The notes below the pieces were generated by a model. That model did no database searches. It was given only the letters and a program-made list of their open reading frames with translations, and was not told where the DNA came from. From Candidatus Borreliella tachyglossi (GTDB lineage: Bacteria > Spirochaetota > Spirochaetia > Borreliales > Borreliaceae), in NCBI RefSeq assembly GCF_003076595.1, contig NZ_CP025785.1, positions 252,454-316,453 on the forward strand: a stretch of 64,000 bases of DNA, in the 5' to 3' direction. Positions 1 through 7,855 of this stretch are shown piece after piece. Each line of letters starts with the position of its first letter. Position 1 is the first letter of the stretch. Both the position numbers and the translations under genes were made by a program.

Positions 1-2
1 CT

Positions 3-263
3 AGTCAAAATAACTTACTCATGCAATTTCAAGCTGATATTTTACAATGTAATGTTGTCAGACCAAAAATTACAGAAACAACTGCTCTTGGTGCTGCTTA
101 TTTGGCAGGGCTTGCTGTAGGGTATTGGGAAAGTGCTGAAGAGATCACAAATCTTTGGCAATCAGATAAAATCTTTGAGCCTTTGATGGAAAAAAGCAAA
201 AGAGAAGATTTGCTCTATAATTGGGACAAGGCCATTAGTAGAGCAAAAGCCTGGATTAAATAA
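3..263 (+). CDS. glpK: Glycerol kinase, C-terminal fragment
   Basis: This is the last 86 residues of glycerol kinase; the gene begins before the window and the frame is open from base 3. The family reaction is ATP-dependent phosphorylation of glycerol to glycerol-3-phosphate in the cytoplasm. The visible part starts [14 protein letters not shown], the expected end of the GGASxNxxLMQxQAD motif, followed by the [16 protein letters not shown] helix typical of FGGY-family C-terminal domains. The ATG at base 21 is internal, not the start. It is followed by glpT, glpQ and glpD in the same direction, a G3P pathway cluster. Identification is firm although the ATP-binding domain is outside the window. 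Confidence 0.93.
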   Translation, partial: SQNNLLMQFQADILQCNVVRPKITETTALGAAYLAGLAVGYWESAEEITNLWQSDKIFEPLMEKSKREDLLYNWDKAISRAKAWIK

Positions 264-274
264 CATTTAATTTA

Positions 275-305
275 ACTAGTCTGTCAATAATTTGTTCAGA
301 CTAGT
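275..305 (+). terminator. Inverted repeat between glpK and glpT, possible terminator or attenuator
   Basis: A 9-bp perfect inverted repeat (ACTAGTCTG at 275-283, CAGACTAGT at 297-305) encloses a 13-base loop. It begins 11 bases after the glpK stop and is followed by a T-rich but not T-run tail. It could act as a weak terminator or as a processing site that makes glpT-glpQ-glpD expression differ from glpFK. Stem strength is moderate and no T-tract is present, so the role is inferred. Confidence 0.4.
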
Positions 306-354
306 AGGTTTAATTTCTATAGAAATATCAATAAACATAATGGAGATATAAAGT

Positions 355-1728
355 ATGAAAAGGTTGTTTAATTTTCTCAGTCCAGCACCACACATAAAGA
401 GAGTGGATAAAGAATCAGAGGATTCACTATACAAAAGATTAAGGCTGCAAGTATTTATTTCAATATTCATTGGATATGCCGGATTTTATTTAACGAGAAA
501 GATTTTCTCATTTGCTATGCCAGAGCTTGAAAAAGAAGGTTTTGGAAAAGGTCAACTAGGCATAATTCTATCTGGCGTTTCAATTGCATATGGATTCTCT
601 AAATTTATTATGGGCAATGTCTCAGACCGAAGCAATCCTAGATATTTCCTATCACTAGGATTGCTTTTAACAGCGGTGATTACCATTACATTTGGATTAT
701 TTCCATGGAACTTAATTGATACCACAACGGCCGTAGTATTAATGTTCATTTTAATGTTCTCAAACGGATGGGTACAGGGCATGGGATGGCCTGCATGTGG
801 GCGGACTATGGTTCACTGGTGGTCAACAAAAGAGAGGGGGATAACGGTCGCAACCTGGAATGTAGCTCACAATACAGGAGCAGCCTTTTCAGGGATAATA
901 TCATCTTGGGCTTTACTCCACTTTAATGAATGGCAAGCTGTACTTTATGTTCCAGCAGGTCTGGTGGTAGGAATTGCAATATTCGTCATGCTTACCCTAA
1001 GAGATACACCTCAATCTGTAGGACTACCTCCAATTGAAGAGTACAAAAACGATTATCCTGAAGATTACACACAAAGTGCAGAAAAAGAGCTTAATGCAAA
1101 AGATATATTCATAAAATATGTTTTCAATAACAAGCTACTATGGTATATAGCCATTGCTAATGTCTTTGTATACTTTATCAGATACGGCATTCTGGACTGG
1201 GCACCCACATATCTCTCGCAAGTAAAGCATTTTTCCATCAAAGATTCCGGATGGGCCTATTCCCTTTATGAGTTCTCAGCCATTCCTGGAACAATACTTT
1301 GTGGATGGATATCTGACAAAGTTTTTAAAGGAAGAAGAACAGAGACTGGAATACTATTCATGGCTGCTACTCTTATTACGGTAATTATCTATTGGCAACT
1401 TCCAGAAAATACTCCAACGCTTACAACTCTTCTTTTAGCAATAATAGGATTCTTAATTTACGGTCCTGTTATGCTCATTGGCCTTCATGCTCTTGATCTT
1501 GCTCCAAAAAAGGCTGCAGGTACTGCCGCAGGATTTACAGGACTATTTGGATACATAGGAGGATCTGTTGCTGCTAGTGCCATTACAGGTTTTGTATTGC
1601 AATACTTTAATTGGGATACCTATTTTTATCTACTAATTAGTTCATGCATACTTGCAATAATATTTATAAGCCTAACATTTAGGCAAGAGAAGAGAATGAA
1701 TGGTAATAGTAATAATAAAAGAACATAG
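355..1728 (+). CDS. glpT: Glycerol-3-phosphate transporter GlpT (MFS, organophosphate:phosphate antiporter)
   Basis: A 457-residue major facilitator with about 12 hydrophobic segments, expected in the inner membrane as a G3P/phosphate antiporter. Family signs are the N-terminal FIGYAGFYLTRKIFSFAMPE segment, a YGFSKFIMGNVSDRSNPR loop after the second helix region, and GWPACGRTMVHWW followed by GITVATWNVAHNTG, all typical of GlpT/UhpT proteins. The ATG is preceded by GGAG. The gene lies 91 bases after glpK and 68 bases before glpQ. Lyme-group Borrelia lack it at this locus, while relapsing-fever species have it. UhpT-like sugar-phosphate transport cannot be excluded from sequence, but the neighbours favour G3P. 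Confidence 0.9.
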   Translation: MKRLFNFLSPAPHIKRVDKESEDSLYKRLRLQVFISIFIGYAGFYLTRKIFSFAMPELEKEGFGKGQLGIILSGVSIAYGFSKFIMGNVSDRSNPRYFLSLGLLLTAVITITFGLFPWNLIDTTTAVVLMFILMFSNGWVQGMGWPACGRTMVHWWSTKERGITVATWNVAHNTGAAFSGIISSWALLHFNEWQAVLYVPAGLVVGIAIFVMLTLRDTPQSVGLPPIEEYKNDYPEDYTQSAEKELNAKDIFIKYVFNNKLLWYIAIANVFVYFIRYGILDWAPTYLSQVKHFSIKDSGWAYSLYEFSAIPGTILCGWISDKVFKGRRTETGILFMAATLITVIIYWQLPENTPTLTTLLLAIIGFLIYGPVMLIGLHALDLAPKKAAGTAAGFTGLFGYIGGSVAASAITGFVLQYFNWDTYFYLLISSCILAIIFISLTFRQEKRMNGNSNNKRT

Positions 1729-1796
1729 TCATTATGTCGAATAAAAGGCTAGAGGTTAAAGAGTGCATAGTTTAGTACTAATAAAGAGGTTACAAA

Positions 1797-2807
1797 ATGA
1801 AATTAATAAAACAATTATTAATGGTTGCAATGAATACACTTTTTGTTCTTTCCTGCGGGAATGAACAAATAAGCATAAATAAACCATCACCACTAGTTAT
1901 AGCTCACAGAGGTGCTAGTGGATATTTACCAGAACATACTTTAGAAGCTAAAGCATATGCTCATGCTCTAGGGGCTCACTACTTAGAGCAAGATATCGTT
2001 TTGACAAAAGATAACGTTCCTATTATAATGCATGACCCAGAGATTGACACAACAACAAATGTTGCAGAGATATTTCCTGGAAGAGCTAGAGAAGATGGAA
2101 GATACTATTCTGTTGACTTTACGCTAGATGAACTCAAGTCCCTAAGACTCAGCGAAAGATTTGATCCCAAAACTGGCAAACCAATATATCCTAACCGTTT
2201 TCCCTTAAATGAATATAATTTCAAAATTCCAACCTTAGAAGAAGAAATACAATTCATACAAGGACTCAACAAAAGTACAGGTAAAAATGTTGGAATTTAC
2301 CCTGAAATCAAAAAACCTTTCTGGCATAAGCAACAAGGCAAAGATATATCTAAAATTACAATAAAGATTCTAAACAAATATGGGTATAAGTCAAAAGAAG
2401 ATAACATATACCTTCAAATATTCGACTTTGACGAACTAAAAAGAATAAGGGAAGAGCTTAGATATCAGGGAAAATTGATATTGCTTATTGGAGAAAATAA
2501 TTGGAATGAAGCTCCAACAGACTATGAATACATCAAGTCAGAAGAAGGTATGGCAGAGGTTGCAAAATACTCTGATGGAATTGGGCCTTGGATACCTCAA
2601 ATTATAGCTGATGGCAAAGTGACAGGTCTTGTAACCTTAGCACATAAACACAAGATGGAAATTCACCCTTATACATTTAGAATTGACGCATTGCCTTCAT
2701 ATGTAAAAGATGCAAATGAGTTGCTAAACCTACTATTCAATAAGGCAGAAATAGACGGAATATTTACGGATTTTCCTGATATAGTATTGAATTTTGTAAA
2801 AAAATAA
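1797..2807 (+). CDS. glpQ: Glycerophosphodiester phosphodiesterase GlpQ, lipoprotein
   Basis: A 336-residue GDPD-family enzyme that hydrolyses glycerophosphodiesters to glycerol-3-phosphate and an alcohol. An N-terminal signal peptide ends in a lipobox (FVLSC, Cys20), so it should be lipid-anchored in the envelope. The TIM-barrel active site is visible: His37 in VIAHRGASG, Glu64 and Asp66 in LEQDIVL, and His79 in IIMHDPEID. SD AAAGAGG precedes the ATG. GlpQ would supply the substrate of the adjacent GlpT. It is the classical serological marker separating relapsing-fever from Lyme borreliae, and its presence here drives the group assignment. Confidence 0.95.
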   Translation: MKLIKQLLMVAMNTLFVLSCGNEQISINKPSPLVIAHRGASGYLPEHTLEAKAYAHALGAHYLEQDIVLTKDNVPIIMHDPEIDTTTNVAEIFPGRAREDGRYYSVDFTLDELKSLRLSERFDPKTGKPIYPNRFPLNEYNFKIPTLEEEIQFIQGLNKSTGKNVGIYPEIKKPFWHKQQGKDISKITIKILNKYGYKSKEDNIYLQIFDFDELKRIREELRYQGKLILLIGENNWNEAPTDYEYIKSEEGMAEVAKYSDGIGPWIPQIIADGKVTGLVTLAHKHKMEIHPYTFRIDALPSYVKDANELLNLLFNKAEIDGIFTDFPDIVLNFVKK

Positions 2808-2840
2808 TACAATTATTAATAAGGAGAATGTTTAATTTTT

Positions 2841-4403
2841 ATGAGTAAAAATGATAAAAAAGAATTGAAAGACCTTGATAATCAAGCCTTTGATTTAATA
2901 ATAGTTGGTGGGGGAGCAACTGGTCTTGGTATTGGAATAGATTCCATTACTAGAGGATATAAAACTTTACTTATTGAAAAATTTGACTATGCAAAAGGAA
3001 CATCCTCTAGATCAACCAAGTTAATACATGGAGGAGTAAGATATTTGGCTCAGTTTAATATCCCTTTGGTAAAAGAAGCACTCCATGAGAAAGCTTTGCT
3101 TGAACAAAACGCACCCCATTTAGTTCATGAGTGTGCCTTTGTTACTCCTATATACAACATTTTAAGTCTACCTTACTACTACCTCGGATTAAGCTGGTAT
3201 CATAACCTTCTTGGATCGCATAAAAAGTCTAAGTATAAAACAAGGTTATTATCAAAATCTGAGACAATAAAGAAAATTCCAAATATTAAAACTGAGGGTC
3301 TTAAATGCTCTGTTGTATATTATGATGACTCTTTTGACGATGCTAGAATGGCAATAAGTATGCTTAGAACTTTTACTGAAAAAGGTGGTTTTGCTTTCAA
3401 TTATGCAGAACTTGTAAGTTTCACCAAAGAGAATGGCAAAATATCAGGTGCTGTTATTAAAGACAGAATGACTGAAGAGGAAGCTATTATTAAGAGTAAC
3501 TGCATAATCAATGCAACAGGAATTTTTGCAGATGCGATTAGAAAGTTAGATGATACTAATGCACCTAGTATTATCAGACCTTCTCAAGGAACACATTTAA
3601 TAATTAAAAAAGATAAATTTAATACAGACTGCGCAATGCTTATCCCCAAGACAAGTGATAATCGAGTTTTGTTTGCTGTACCTTGGCATGATGGAATTGT
3701 TTGCGGAAGTACAGATGTCTCAATAGACAAAATTGAGGAAGAGCCTAAGAGTCTAGAAAGTGAAATTAAATTTATAATAGACAATATGAATAATTATCTA
3801 AATCATAAAATAAGCAGAAATGATGTCCAAAGTGTTTATACAGGTATCAGGCCACTAATCATCGATCCTCAAGGAGAGCAGAATACCTCAAAAATATCAA
3901 GAGACGAGAAAATATTTGTCTCAGATTCAAACCTTATTACAATTGCTGGTGGAAAATATACTACTTACAGAAAGATGGCTGAGAAAACCTTAAAAAAAGC
4001 AATAGAAAATAACTTAATATCTAATTCAACTTCTATTACAGAAAACTTAAAGTTGCACGGATACCTAGAAAAGGAAGAGGTACTTAGCATGCCTGAGCCT
4101 TTTAGAGTTTATGGAAGTGATTTCCAAACCTTAAGTAAGATGGAAGGCTTTAATAATAAGATCCATGCAGACTTACCATTAAATGAAGCTCAAATATCCT
4201 TCGCTATTGAATTCGAACAAGCAAAAACTGTAGAAGACATACTATCAAGAAGAACCCGATCACTGCTACTGAATGCAAAAGCTACAATTGAAGCTACACC
4301 AAGGATTGCTGAAATTATGATGCATAAACTTGGTAAATCTGAAGAATGGAAAAATGAACAAATAAAAAGCTTTACAGAGATAGCAAAAAAATATTTAGTT
4401 TAG
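2841..4403 (+). CDS. glpD: Aerobic-type glycerol-3-phosphate dehydrogenase GlpD
   Basis: A 520-residue FAD enzyme that oxidises G3P to dihydroxyacetone phosphate. The dinucleotide-binding signature DLIIVGGGATGLG lies near residues 18-30, followed by the family motif GTSSRSTKLIHGGVRYL. The C-terminal part carries IAGGKYTTYRKMAE, also typical of GlpD. The end of the glp cluster is 34 bases after glpQ. The start is slightly odd: AAGGAG lies 14 bases upstream of the ATG, and a seven-codon out-of-frame ORF (2828-2848) begins right after the SD and overlaps the glpD start. The electron acceptor is uncertain, since Borrelia lacks a normal respiratory chain; NADH-oxidase-like or oxygen coupling has been proposed. 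Confidence 0.93.
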   Translation: MSKNDKKELKDLDNQAFDLIIVGGGATGLGIGIDSITRGYKTLLIEKFDYAKGTSSRSTKLIHGGVRYLAQFNIPLVKEALHEKALLEQNAPHLVHECAFVTPIYNILSLPYYYLGLSWYHNLLGSHKKSKYKTRLLSKSETIKKIPNIKTEGLKCSVVYYDDSFDDARMAISMLRTFTEKGGFAFNYAELVSFTKENGKISGAVIKDRMTEEEAIIKSNCIINATGIFADAIRKLDDTNAPSIIRPSQGTHLIIKKDKFNTDCAMLIPKTSDNRVLFAVPWHDGIVCGSTDVSIDKIEEEPKSLESEIKFIIDNMNNYLNHKISRNDVQSVYTGIRPLIIDPQGEQNTSKISRDEKIFVSDSNLITIAGGKYTTYRKMAEKTLKKAIENNLISNSTSITENLKLHGYLEKEEVLSMPEPFRVYGSDFQTLSKMEGFNNKIHADLPLNEAQISFAIEFEQAKTVEDILSRRTRSLLLNAKATIEATPRIAEIMMHKLGKSEEWKNEQIKSFTEIAKKYLV

Positions 4404-4406
4404 TTA

Positions 4407-4438
4407 AAGGGGGGTATCAAATAATCCTCCTTATTTTC
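4407..4438 (+). terminator. Probable terminator after glpD
   Basis: A hairpin with stem AAGGGGG / CCTCCTT (one G-T pair) and a 12-base loop starts 4 bases after the glpD stop and is followed by ATTTT. It fits a rho-independent terminator for the glp transcript. Confidence 0.55.
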
Positions 4439-4824
4439 AAATATTTCATTCTCAAGTATCCATCAACCTATTATTCTATAGAATCAAACAGCTACTTTTA
4501 GCTACCCTTTTATACAAGATGTGTCAATTTTTCTACCAATCCTATTAATCTTACATAAAGGCAGCATAACAACTTTGAAATAATAACAGAATAACTAAAG
4601 AATAAAACATGCATAAACCTTGCATACTTAGAACACTCCTTCTTTAACTATATCCATATAAAAATAAAACCTTGTCAAGGTGTACACCATATTTCATAAA
4701 AATCAAATCATAGTATTTAAATGACATAAGACATCATAGTTCATAAATTAACGACCTAATCATCTAAAAAAGCATGTAGGTTTAACATAACGACAATACT
4801 TAACTTTAAGTACATATCTCGCCC
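4439..4824. other. Gene-free gap between convergent genes
   Basis: The 421 bases between the ends of glpD and the YaaR-family gene hold no ORF I would accept. The first part is the glpD terminator. The rest contains two adjoining palindromes, CCTTGTCAAGG (4670-4680) and GGTGTACACC (4679-4688), and a short inverted repeat TACTTAA-CT-TTAAGTA (4797-4812). A consensus TTGACA (4673-4678) faces the - strand, with only a weak -10 (GATATA, 4649-4654). This is the longest non-coding stretch in the window. Confidence 0.6.
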
Positions 4825-5319
4825 TCATCTAAGCAAATTTACAAGCAACCCTTGAATTTCTTCAAGACTACTTAAAAGTTTAATCTGAGAACCTTGATTT
4901 TGCAAAACCGAATATGCAAGCTTATCAAGCTTTTCATTAATAATTTTAACAATACGATATTTTGGTCTCTTTAATTCTCCAACACTACCTCCCTTTTGCT
5001 CTTTTATAGAAATAGAAGATGGCAAAACAATAGACAAAAATTCTGCTATAGTTTTTTTATAAAAAATTACATTTTGACGAGAAGGCTCACTTAAGAGTCT
5101 TTCACCAATATCGTTGATCTCGTCTAACATATTCTTGATAAAATCAAGATTAAATTCCCCATTTTCAAGAAAGATAAAATGCTTGTCTTCTCTTATAAGC
5201 TCAGATTTAAATATCGAAGAGAAGACGCTTGGCCTGCCAATATCAACTTTTTTCCTACTCTTCTTATAATCTTTTGACTCAAGATTTAAAGCTCCTGCAA
5301 TTAAATTATTAATCTTCAT
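4825..5319 (-). CDS. YaaR-family (DUF327) protein of unknown function
   Basis: A 164-residue, mostly helical protein with no signal peptide. The central part (IGERLLSEPSRQNVIFYKKTIAEFLS) and the C-terminal block (KIINEKLDKLAYSVL, then LLSSLEEIQGLLVNLL) have the spacing of the YaaR/DUF327 family, whose function is not established. It is the third gene of an operon behind an M23 peptidase and a bactofilin, and its start overlaps the bactofilin end by 11 bases, implying translational coupling. The context suggests a cell-envelope or shape role; that is inference. It corresponds in order to BB0244. Confidence 0.7.
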   Translation of the reverse strand: MKINNLIAGALNLESKDYKKSRKKVDIGRPSVFSSIFKSELIREDKHFIFLENGEFNLDFIKNMLDEINDIGERLLSEPSRQNVIFYKKTIAEFLSIVLPSSISIKEQKGGSVGELKRPKYRIVKIINEKLDKLAYSVLQNQGSQIKLLSSLEEIQGLLVNLLR

Positions 5320-5860
5320 CTATCTTACTCATGCCACTAAACAAATAATTACCTTCCTCATCAGCTTTAGTACTCCTATCTGCTTCCTTTCCCTTCATTC
5401 CCTTATTCACTTCAATTAAAATATCCTCATCAACCTTATAAGAACCTGTATAAATAAATACATCTTTTTCAGCAAGTCCAAGACTTCCAGTACCAATATT
5501 CATATATCCATCAATAATAGCTCCCTCTTCAACCTCAATTGATCTGCATGAAATATTCCCGATAATACATCCTGACCCAAAAATCTTAATTTTGTTGCTA
5601 GCATGAATATTTCCAAGAACTATCCCAGAAACAACAACCTCATTAGCATTAATATTTGACTTAATCCGTCCTGTTTCACCAACTATGACCCTTTTAGTAG
5701 AATTAATAGCTCCAATAAAATCACCATCAATTCGAATAAAATTATTTGAATTTAACTCCCCTTTAAAAAAATCATCCTTTCCAATTATTGTCTTTATTTC
5801 ATCAAAAAGAAAAGTTGAAGAAACTTTATTATTCTTTTTTAAACTCAAAAAATTTAACAT
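5309..5860 (-). CDS. Bactofilin
   Basis: A 183-residue bactofilin, a nucleotide-free polymerising beta-helix scaffold that localises envelope enzymes. The core from about residue 25 to 125 shows short repeating hydrophobic-glycine strands (NNFIRIDGDFIGAI, VIVGETGRIKSNI, VVVSGIVLGNI, IKIFGSGCIIGNI), as expected for the right-handed beta-helix. The N- and C-terminal tails are polar and probably disordered. Its ATG directly follows the TAG of the M23 peptidase gene. Bactofilin next to M23 peptidase is a recurrent arrangement (for example ccmA with csd1 in Helicobacter) linked to helical or curved shape. Order matches BB0245. Confidence 0.85.
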   Translation of the reverse strand: MLNFLSLKKNNKVSSTFLFDEIKTIIGKDDFFKGELNSNNFIRIDGDFIGAINSTKRVIVGETGRIKSNINANEVVVSGIVLGNIHASNKIKIFGSGCIIGNISCRSIEVEEGAIIDGYMNIGTGSLGLAEKDVFIYTGSYKVDEDILIEVNKGMKGKEADRSTKADEEGNYLFSGMSKIDED

Positions 5861-6889
5861 CTATTTTGAAGCTCCCGTTGCTAAATTTAAATACATATCA
5901 GGATTTACAACTTGAGACCCTATTCGAACCTCATAGTGAAGATGAGGTCCTGTTGAATACCCCGTCTGACCAAGAAAGCCAATTATTTGCCCTTTCTTAA
6001 CATAGGAACCCTTAGTAGCATTTAAACGAGACATATGCGCATAAAGAGTTGAGAGTCCATACTTATGTTTAATTTGAACAAAGTTACCATAACCTGTTGA
6101 TTGATAACTAGCTCTAACAATCTCACCATCAGCAGCTGCCACAATAGCGGTGCCAATTCTTACCCCTGCAAGATCTATGCCCTTATGAATATACCACTGC
6201 CTAGTAAAAGGCTCAACAGCCGGTCCAAAATGCAAAGAAATAATACCATCACCTTTAACAATAGGCCAAAGCGAAGGAATATCATCTAGTAATTTATTTT
6301 GAGAATGAAGTAATTTAACTATGCTCTTAAGAGGAGGAATTGAACCCTCTATTGTATCTTTAACATTTTTAAGATCACTCAATTCTTTGATTGCATTAGC
6401 ATCCAATACTTGCAAATCAAGAAAATCAGCAAGATCCCCATCTAACTTGTTCCGACTCATATCAATATTACTTTCCTTTATTTTTAAGGAAACTCTAAGC
6501 TCATCTAAAATTTTAGAAAAATTACCAGCAACAGAATTAATTTCTACAACTGTGTTCCTAAAATCCTCAATCTCAGATTCCGCAAGTGAATAATTCTTCT
6601 CAGTAGACTTAACAATCGATTTAAGAGTAACATAATTAACAGCAAGCAAAACAAATCCCACAAAAATAACAAGAAAAAATAAAAAAAATAGAAATAAAGT
6701 TAAGAAAGAAATTTTTATATTCCTAATATCTCCTTTAACATGAGGAATAATCATAAAGCTAATATTTTGTCTAAAAAAAGAATAAACATTATTCAGGAGA
6801 TTAAAGAAAGAATTAAAACCTACATAAAACCCCTTAACCAATCCCTTAAAAAACAATATAATTTTAAATATTATTTTGTCTTTCATCAT
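5861..6889 (-). CDS. M23 family peptidase, membrane-anchored, bactofilin-linked
   Basis: A 342-residue protein with one N-terminal membrane segment at about residues 50-75, a coiled-coil-like middle, and a C-terminal M23 (LytM) domain. The zinc-site motifs are intact: HKGIDLAG, where the His and Asp bind zinc, and GPHLHYEVR. It is expected to cut peptidoglycan cross-links in the periplasm. I start at the ATG at 6889, which has GTGAGGA 5 bases upstream; a TTG 33 bases further out has no SD. First gene of a three-gene operon with bactofilin and the YaaR-family protein. Order matches BB0246. Confidence 0.85.
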   Translation of the reverse strand: MMKDKIIFKIILFFKGLVKGFYVGFNSFFNLLNNVYSFFRQNISFMIIPHVKGDIRNIKISFLTLFLFFLFFLVIFVGFVLLAVNYVTLKSIVKSTEKNYSLAESEIEDFRNTVVEINSVAGNFSKILDELRVSLKIKESNIDMSRNKLDGDLADFLDLQVLDANAIKELSDLKNVKDTIEGSIPPLKSIVKLLHSQNKLLDDIPSLWPIVKGDGIISLHFGPAVEPFTRQWYIHKGIDLAGVRIGTAIVAAADGEIVRASYQSTGYGNFVQIKHKYGLSTLYAHMSRLNATKGSYVKKGQIIGFLGQTGYSTGPHLHYEVRIGSQVVNPDMYLNLATGASK

Positions 6890-7058
6890 AAATTCCTCAC
6901 CACTAATTTGTAAAGCTTCCAAAGCACTTAAAACCCATTTTCAAGCCTAGCAATTTTTATTAAACATCAATTATTGGATAAGCGATACTAAATATCACAA
7001 TTACTTCCTAACCAATCATTATCTCATATTATTTTACAAATTAATCTCTACAAATACT

Positions 7059-7064
7059 TATAAT
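7059..7064 (+). promoter_or_regulatory. Candidate -10 box upstream of the RdgB/HAM1 gene
   Basis: A perfect TATAAT. The best -35-like sequence, TTTACA at 7033-7038, is 20 bases away, which is longer than usual. The element overlaps an ATG at 7063, which argues that this ATG is not the gene start. Confidence 0.3.
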
Positions 7065-7128
7065 GGTAGCACACACTAACCCAACTAAAAATATACAAAC
7101 AAACACAAATGATTTACTATTATATACA

Positions 7129-7728
7129 ATGAAAACATTATTTTTTGCAACTACTAATATAAACAAAATAAATGAAGTAAAAAAGATTTTAAATATACCT
7201 AACATTAAACTAGAAATTCCTAAAAATTTTGATGTACAAGAGACAGGTAAAACTTTTCAAGAAAATTCTTTACTAAAAGCAAAAGCTTTATTTGAAATTC
7301 TGGGTAGAAAACAACATGTTTTTAGTGAAGATTCTGGGTTATGCATTGAAGCCTTAAATCTGGAACCTGGAATTTATTCTAAAAGATATGACAAACATAA
7401 ATTAGGAAAGAAACTTAGCACTAATGAAAAAAATCAACTCATTATAGATTTAATGAAGCATAAAAAAAATAGAACTGCTTATTTCGTATGTAGCGTTAGC
7501 TACATCTCTGTAGATGGAGCAATAACCAACTTTGAAGGTATGCTTCATGGTAGCATCGCTCTGGATTTTGATTACTACCAAAAGAATGGATTTGGATACG
7601 ACCCAATCTTTTTAACTCATAACAATGAAAGACTAAGTGGGCTGAGTCTTTCAGAAAAAAACAAAATATCTCACAGAGGAATTGCATTTGCTAAATTTAA
7701 AGAATTTATAACGCAATCCTTAGCTTAA
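7129..7728 (+). CDS. rdgB: RdgB/HAM1-family dITP/XTP pyrophosphatase
   Basis: A 199-residue enzyme of the HAM1 family, which hydrolyses non-canonical purine nucleoside triphosphates (dITP, XTP) to monophosphates and so keeps them out of DNA and RNA. The N-terminus [20 protein letters not shown], the [23 protein letters not shown] block (usual form xxDDSGLxVxALxxxPGxxSxR) and GFGYDPIF are diagnostic. An ATG 66 bases upstream (7063) is in frame, but the family begins with xxxxFATTN, so I start at 7129. No SD precedes this ATG, and a TATTAT sequence lies just 5 bases before it. Order matches BB0247. Confidence 0.88.
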   Translation: MKTLFFATTNINKINEVKKILNIPNIKLEIPKNFDVQETGKTFQENSLLKAKALFEILGRKQHVFSEDSGLCIEALNLEPGIYSKRYDKHKLGKKLSTNEKNQLIIDLMKHKKNRTAYFVCSVSYISVDGAITNFEGMLHGSIALDFDYYQKNGFGYDPIFLTHNNERLSGLSLSEKNKISHRGIAFAKFKEFITQSLA

Positions 7729-7772
7729 GGTCAAAATTTAGTAATCATATCACACATAAAGTTTGCGATTTA

Positions 7773-7801
7773 TTGTAAATTTAAAAGCAAAGATTTAAAA
7801 T
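7773..7801 (+). promoter_or_regulatory. Probable sigma70 promoter for pepF
   Basis: TTGTAA (7773-7778), a 17-base spacer and TAAAAT (7796-7801) lie between rdgB and pepF and point at pepF. The predicted transcription start is near 7808, about 48 bases before the pepF ATG. Confidence 0.45.
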
Positions 7802-7855
7802 AGTTATTATTAATTATTACAGGTGATGTCCATTAAAACTAAAGGAGAAAATTTA

